DNA from: Deltaproteobacteria bacterium
Lineage (GTDB): Bacteria > Desulfobacterota > Binatia > Binatales > Binataceae
NCBI GenBank assembly: GCA_021780585.1
Contig: JAJXYM010000057.1
Location: 1-6,380 of the forward strand
DNA length: 6,380 nucleotides
Reading direction: 5' to 3'
This document shows positions 5,214 through 6,380 of this stretch, piece after piece (within the stretch, counting starts at the first letter, position 1; each line of letters starts with the position of its first letter). A model generated the notes under the pieces. The model was not told the DNA's origin and searched no databases. It saw only the letters and a program-made list of their open reading frames with translations. The translations under genes were made by a program, and so were the position numbers.

Positions 5214-5256
5214 GGCGGCAGGCAGACTCCCCACTGCCTGCCGCCCTTCTTTTTCT
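5214..5256 (+). terminator. Strong intrinsic terminator after the small exported protein
   Basis: GGCGGCAGGCAG (5214-5225) and CTGCCTGCCGCC (5234-5245) form a perfect 12-bp stem with an 8-nt loop (ACTCCCCA), followed by CTTCTTTTTCT. This is a textbook Rho-independent terminator about 50 nt after the stop at 5162. A smaller bulged hairpin (GCCTC 5163-5167 with GAGGC 5177-5181) sits directly after the stop codon. Together they separate this gene from the next one. Confidence 0.92.
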
Positions 5257-5405
5257 CCGGCCGCATCGCCGACCGTCATACTCTCCGCTGCGCCGCGTCC
5301 GGCTCCGTCGCCATTCGCGCGCCGCGCCGTTACGATCGCGGTATCGTTCAAACGCGCCGGCCGTGTCCCGCCGTGACGCCGTCGATGCGCACAAGGGAGT
5401 CCTCA

Positions 5406-6176
5406 ATGTCGTTGCTTCGCGCCAACCTCGCTGATTCGATCGGCACGATCGCGTTCGATCACTACGCCCGCCGCAATGCGCTCAGCGCCGCGATGATCGA
5501 CGAAATTCTCGCCGCCCTCGATCGCTTCAAGACGGACCGCGCCCGCGCGGTGATCTTCCGGTCCGCCGCGCCCGGCCAGGTATGGTCGGCCGGCCACGCG
5601 GTTGACGAACTGCCGACCGCCGGCGAGGATCCCCTGCCCTACAACGATCCGCTCGAACGCCTGTTGCGCGCGGTCAAGGGCTTTCCCGCGCCGGTGATCG
5701 CGATGGTCCAGGGGGGCGCGTGGGGCGGAGCCTGCGACCTCGTGATGAGCTGCGATATCGTTCTTGGCGACGAAACCTGCGCCTTCGCGATCACGCCGGC
5801 CAAGCTCGGCCTGCCCTACAATGTCGCCGGCTTCCTCGACTTCATGAGCCGGATCCCGCTGACGATCGTCAAGGAGATGTTTTTCACCGCCGATCCGTTG
5901 CCGGCGGCGCGCGCCCTGCGGGTCGGGATCGTCAACGAGATCGTGCCGGCGGCCGAACTCGAGGCGCGCACGTTCACGATCGCCCGCACCATCGCCAGCC
6001 GCTCGCCCGCCGCGATCGCCGCCTTCAAGGAGACTATCCACGCGCTCAGCGAAGCCACGCCGATCGCGCCCGCCACCTACGAATACCTCGAAGGTTTGCG
6101 GCGCAACGTCTACTTCGGCCGCGACTACCGCGAGGGGATCCAGGCGTTTCTCGAAAAACGCCGCCCGATATTCTGA
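5406..6176 (+). CDS. scpB: Methylmalonyl-CoA decarboxylase-like crotonase family protein
   Basis: The predicted product has 256 aa, close to E. coli ScpB/YgfG (261 aa), which decarboxylates methylmalonyl-CoA to propionyl-CoA. I chose ATG 5406 because AAGGGAG (5393-5399) lies 6 nt upstream; an in-frame GTG at 5373 is less likely. The match to ScpB as I recall it is strong: RRNALSAAMIDEIL (22-35), VWSAGHAVDELP (59-70) against FSAGHDIHELP, DPLPYNDPLERL against DPLSYDDPLRQI, AWGGACDLVMSCDIVL (105-120), LGLPYNVAG (134-142), IVKEMFFTADPLPAARAL, and EGIQAFLEKRRPIF at the end. His64, Gly108 and Tyr138 align with the ScpB active-site residues His66, Gly110 and Tyr140. The acid/base glutamates of true enoyl-CoA hydratases are not at their usual places, supporting decarboxylase over hydratase. 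No mutase (scpA), argK-like or CoA-transferase (scpC) gene is beside it here. The gene symbol is by homology. Confidence 0.87.
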   Translation: MSLLRANLADSIGTIAFDHYARRNALSAAMIDEILAALDRFKTDRARAVIFRSAAPGQVWSAGHAVDELPTAGEDPLPYNDPLERLLRAVKGFPAPVIAMVQGGAWGGACDLVMSCDIVLGDETCAFAITPAKLGLPYNVAGFLDFMSRIPLTIVKEMFFTADPLPAARALRVGIVNEIVPAAELEARTFTIARTIASRSPAAIAAFKETIHALSEATPIAPATYEYLEGLRRNVYFGRDYREGIQAFLEKRRPIF

Positions 6177-6247
6177 ATCCCGCCCGCGGCGCGGGCCGGG
6201 CGCGTCGAAGCGCGCGGCGCCGGATGATAGACTGTCCGGGTTCGCTG

Positions 6248-6380
6248 ATGGCCCAAGTGCGTTCGTTGTCGATCATTTTCGCCCGCGTCCTGATTCTGGC
6301 GAGCCTGTTCAGCCCGGCCGCGATTGCGGCCCCGTCGCCGGCCGCCGCCGGAGCTGTGGCGGCGGCCAAAGCCGCCCCGC
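6248..6380 (+). CDS. N-terminal part of an exported protein, cut by the window edge
   Basis: An open frame runs from ATG 6248 to the last base without a stop (44 full codons), so the gene continues beyond the window. The N-terminus is a good signal peptide: MAQVRSLSIIFAR, a hydrophobic core VLILASLF, then SPAAIAAP, with likely cleavage after Ala27. The following residues are Ala/Pro-rich (SPAAAGAVAAAKAAP), as in many linkers behind a signal peptide. An in-frame ATG at 6224 would add eight residues (MIDCPGSL); I prefer 6248 because it puts the basic residues directly before the hydrophobic core. The Shine-Dalgarno is weak (CCGGG, 7 nt upstream). It follows the decarboxylase gene by 71 nt on the same strand, with only short GC hairpins and no T-tract between, so co-transcription is possible. 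Function cannot be told. Confidence 0.65.
   Translation, partial: MAQVRSLSIIFARVLILASLFSPAAIAAPSPAAAGAVAAAKAAP

Noticed and set aside
5403..6041. 212-codon minus-strand open frame
   Set aside because: Antisense shadow of the methylmalonyl-CoA decarboxylase-like gene, with a low-complexity Arg/Gly/Asp-rich product.
6182..6220. GC hairpins after the decarboxylase gene as an intrinsic terminator
   Set aside because: GCCCGC/GCGGGC with a 3-nt loop and GCGCG/CGCGC with a 6-nt loop are present, but no T-tract follows, so Rho-independent termination is not supported.
6228..6235. TAGACTGT shared with 4642-4649 as a common -10 element of two exported-protein genes
   Set aside because: No matching -35 box at proper distance in either place, and a repeated 8-mer is expected by chance in a window this size.

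Overview
The window reads as a chromosomal segment of a GC-rich Gram-negative bacterium. The signs are strong G/C preference at third codon positions, Sec signal peptides, a bacterial type I glutamine synthetase with the adenylylation tyrosine, and a sigma-54-type promoter. The glutamine synthetase has a Desulfobacterota-like N-terminus (MTPKQVL). A deltaproteobacterial or Candidatus Binatota-like origin is my guess, at low confidence. I see no IS element, phage gene, CRISPR array, tRNA or rRNA.

Layout. The left part is on the minus strand. It holds an XRE-type regulator (30-461), a non-coding stretch with a candidate promoter/operator and a long hairpin (462-856), a small membrane-anchored FxLYD-like protein (857-1210) and an acyl-CoA dehydrogenase (1252-2415). 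The last two lie 41 nt apart in the same direction and may be co-transcribed, dehydrogenase first. A 500-bp divergent region follows. The right part is on the plus strand. It holds glnA (start taken at 2932, ending at 4359) with its own intrinsic terminator, a 458-bp gap with a palindromic dispersed-type repeat and a strong sigma-54 promoter candidate, a small exported protein of unknown function (4818-5162) with an excellent terminator, a methylmalonyl-CoA decarboxylase-like crotonase (5406-6176), and the start of another exported protein cut off by the window edge (6248 onward).

How the parts relate. Most genes appear to be independent transcription units, and no multi-gene defence, mobile or biosynthetic system is visible. 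Two themes stand out. One is nitrogen: glnA, a weaker sigma-54-like site upstream of it, and a much better one ahead of the small exported protein, which suggests that this unknown protein may be induced under nitrogen limitation or another enhancer-binding-protein signal. The other is acyl-CoA metabolism: an acyl-CoA dehydrogenase and a stand-alone methylmalonyl-CoA decarboxylase homologue, without mutase or transferase partners in view.
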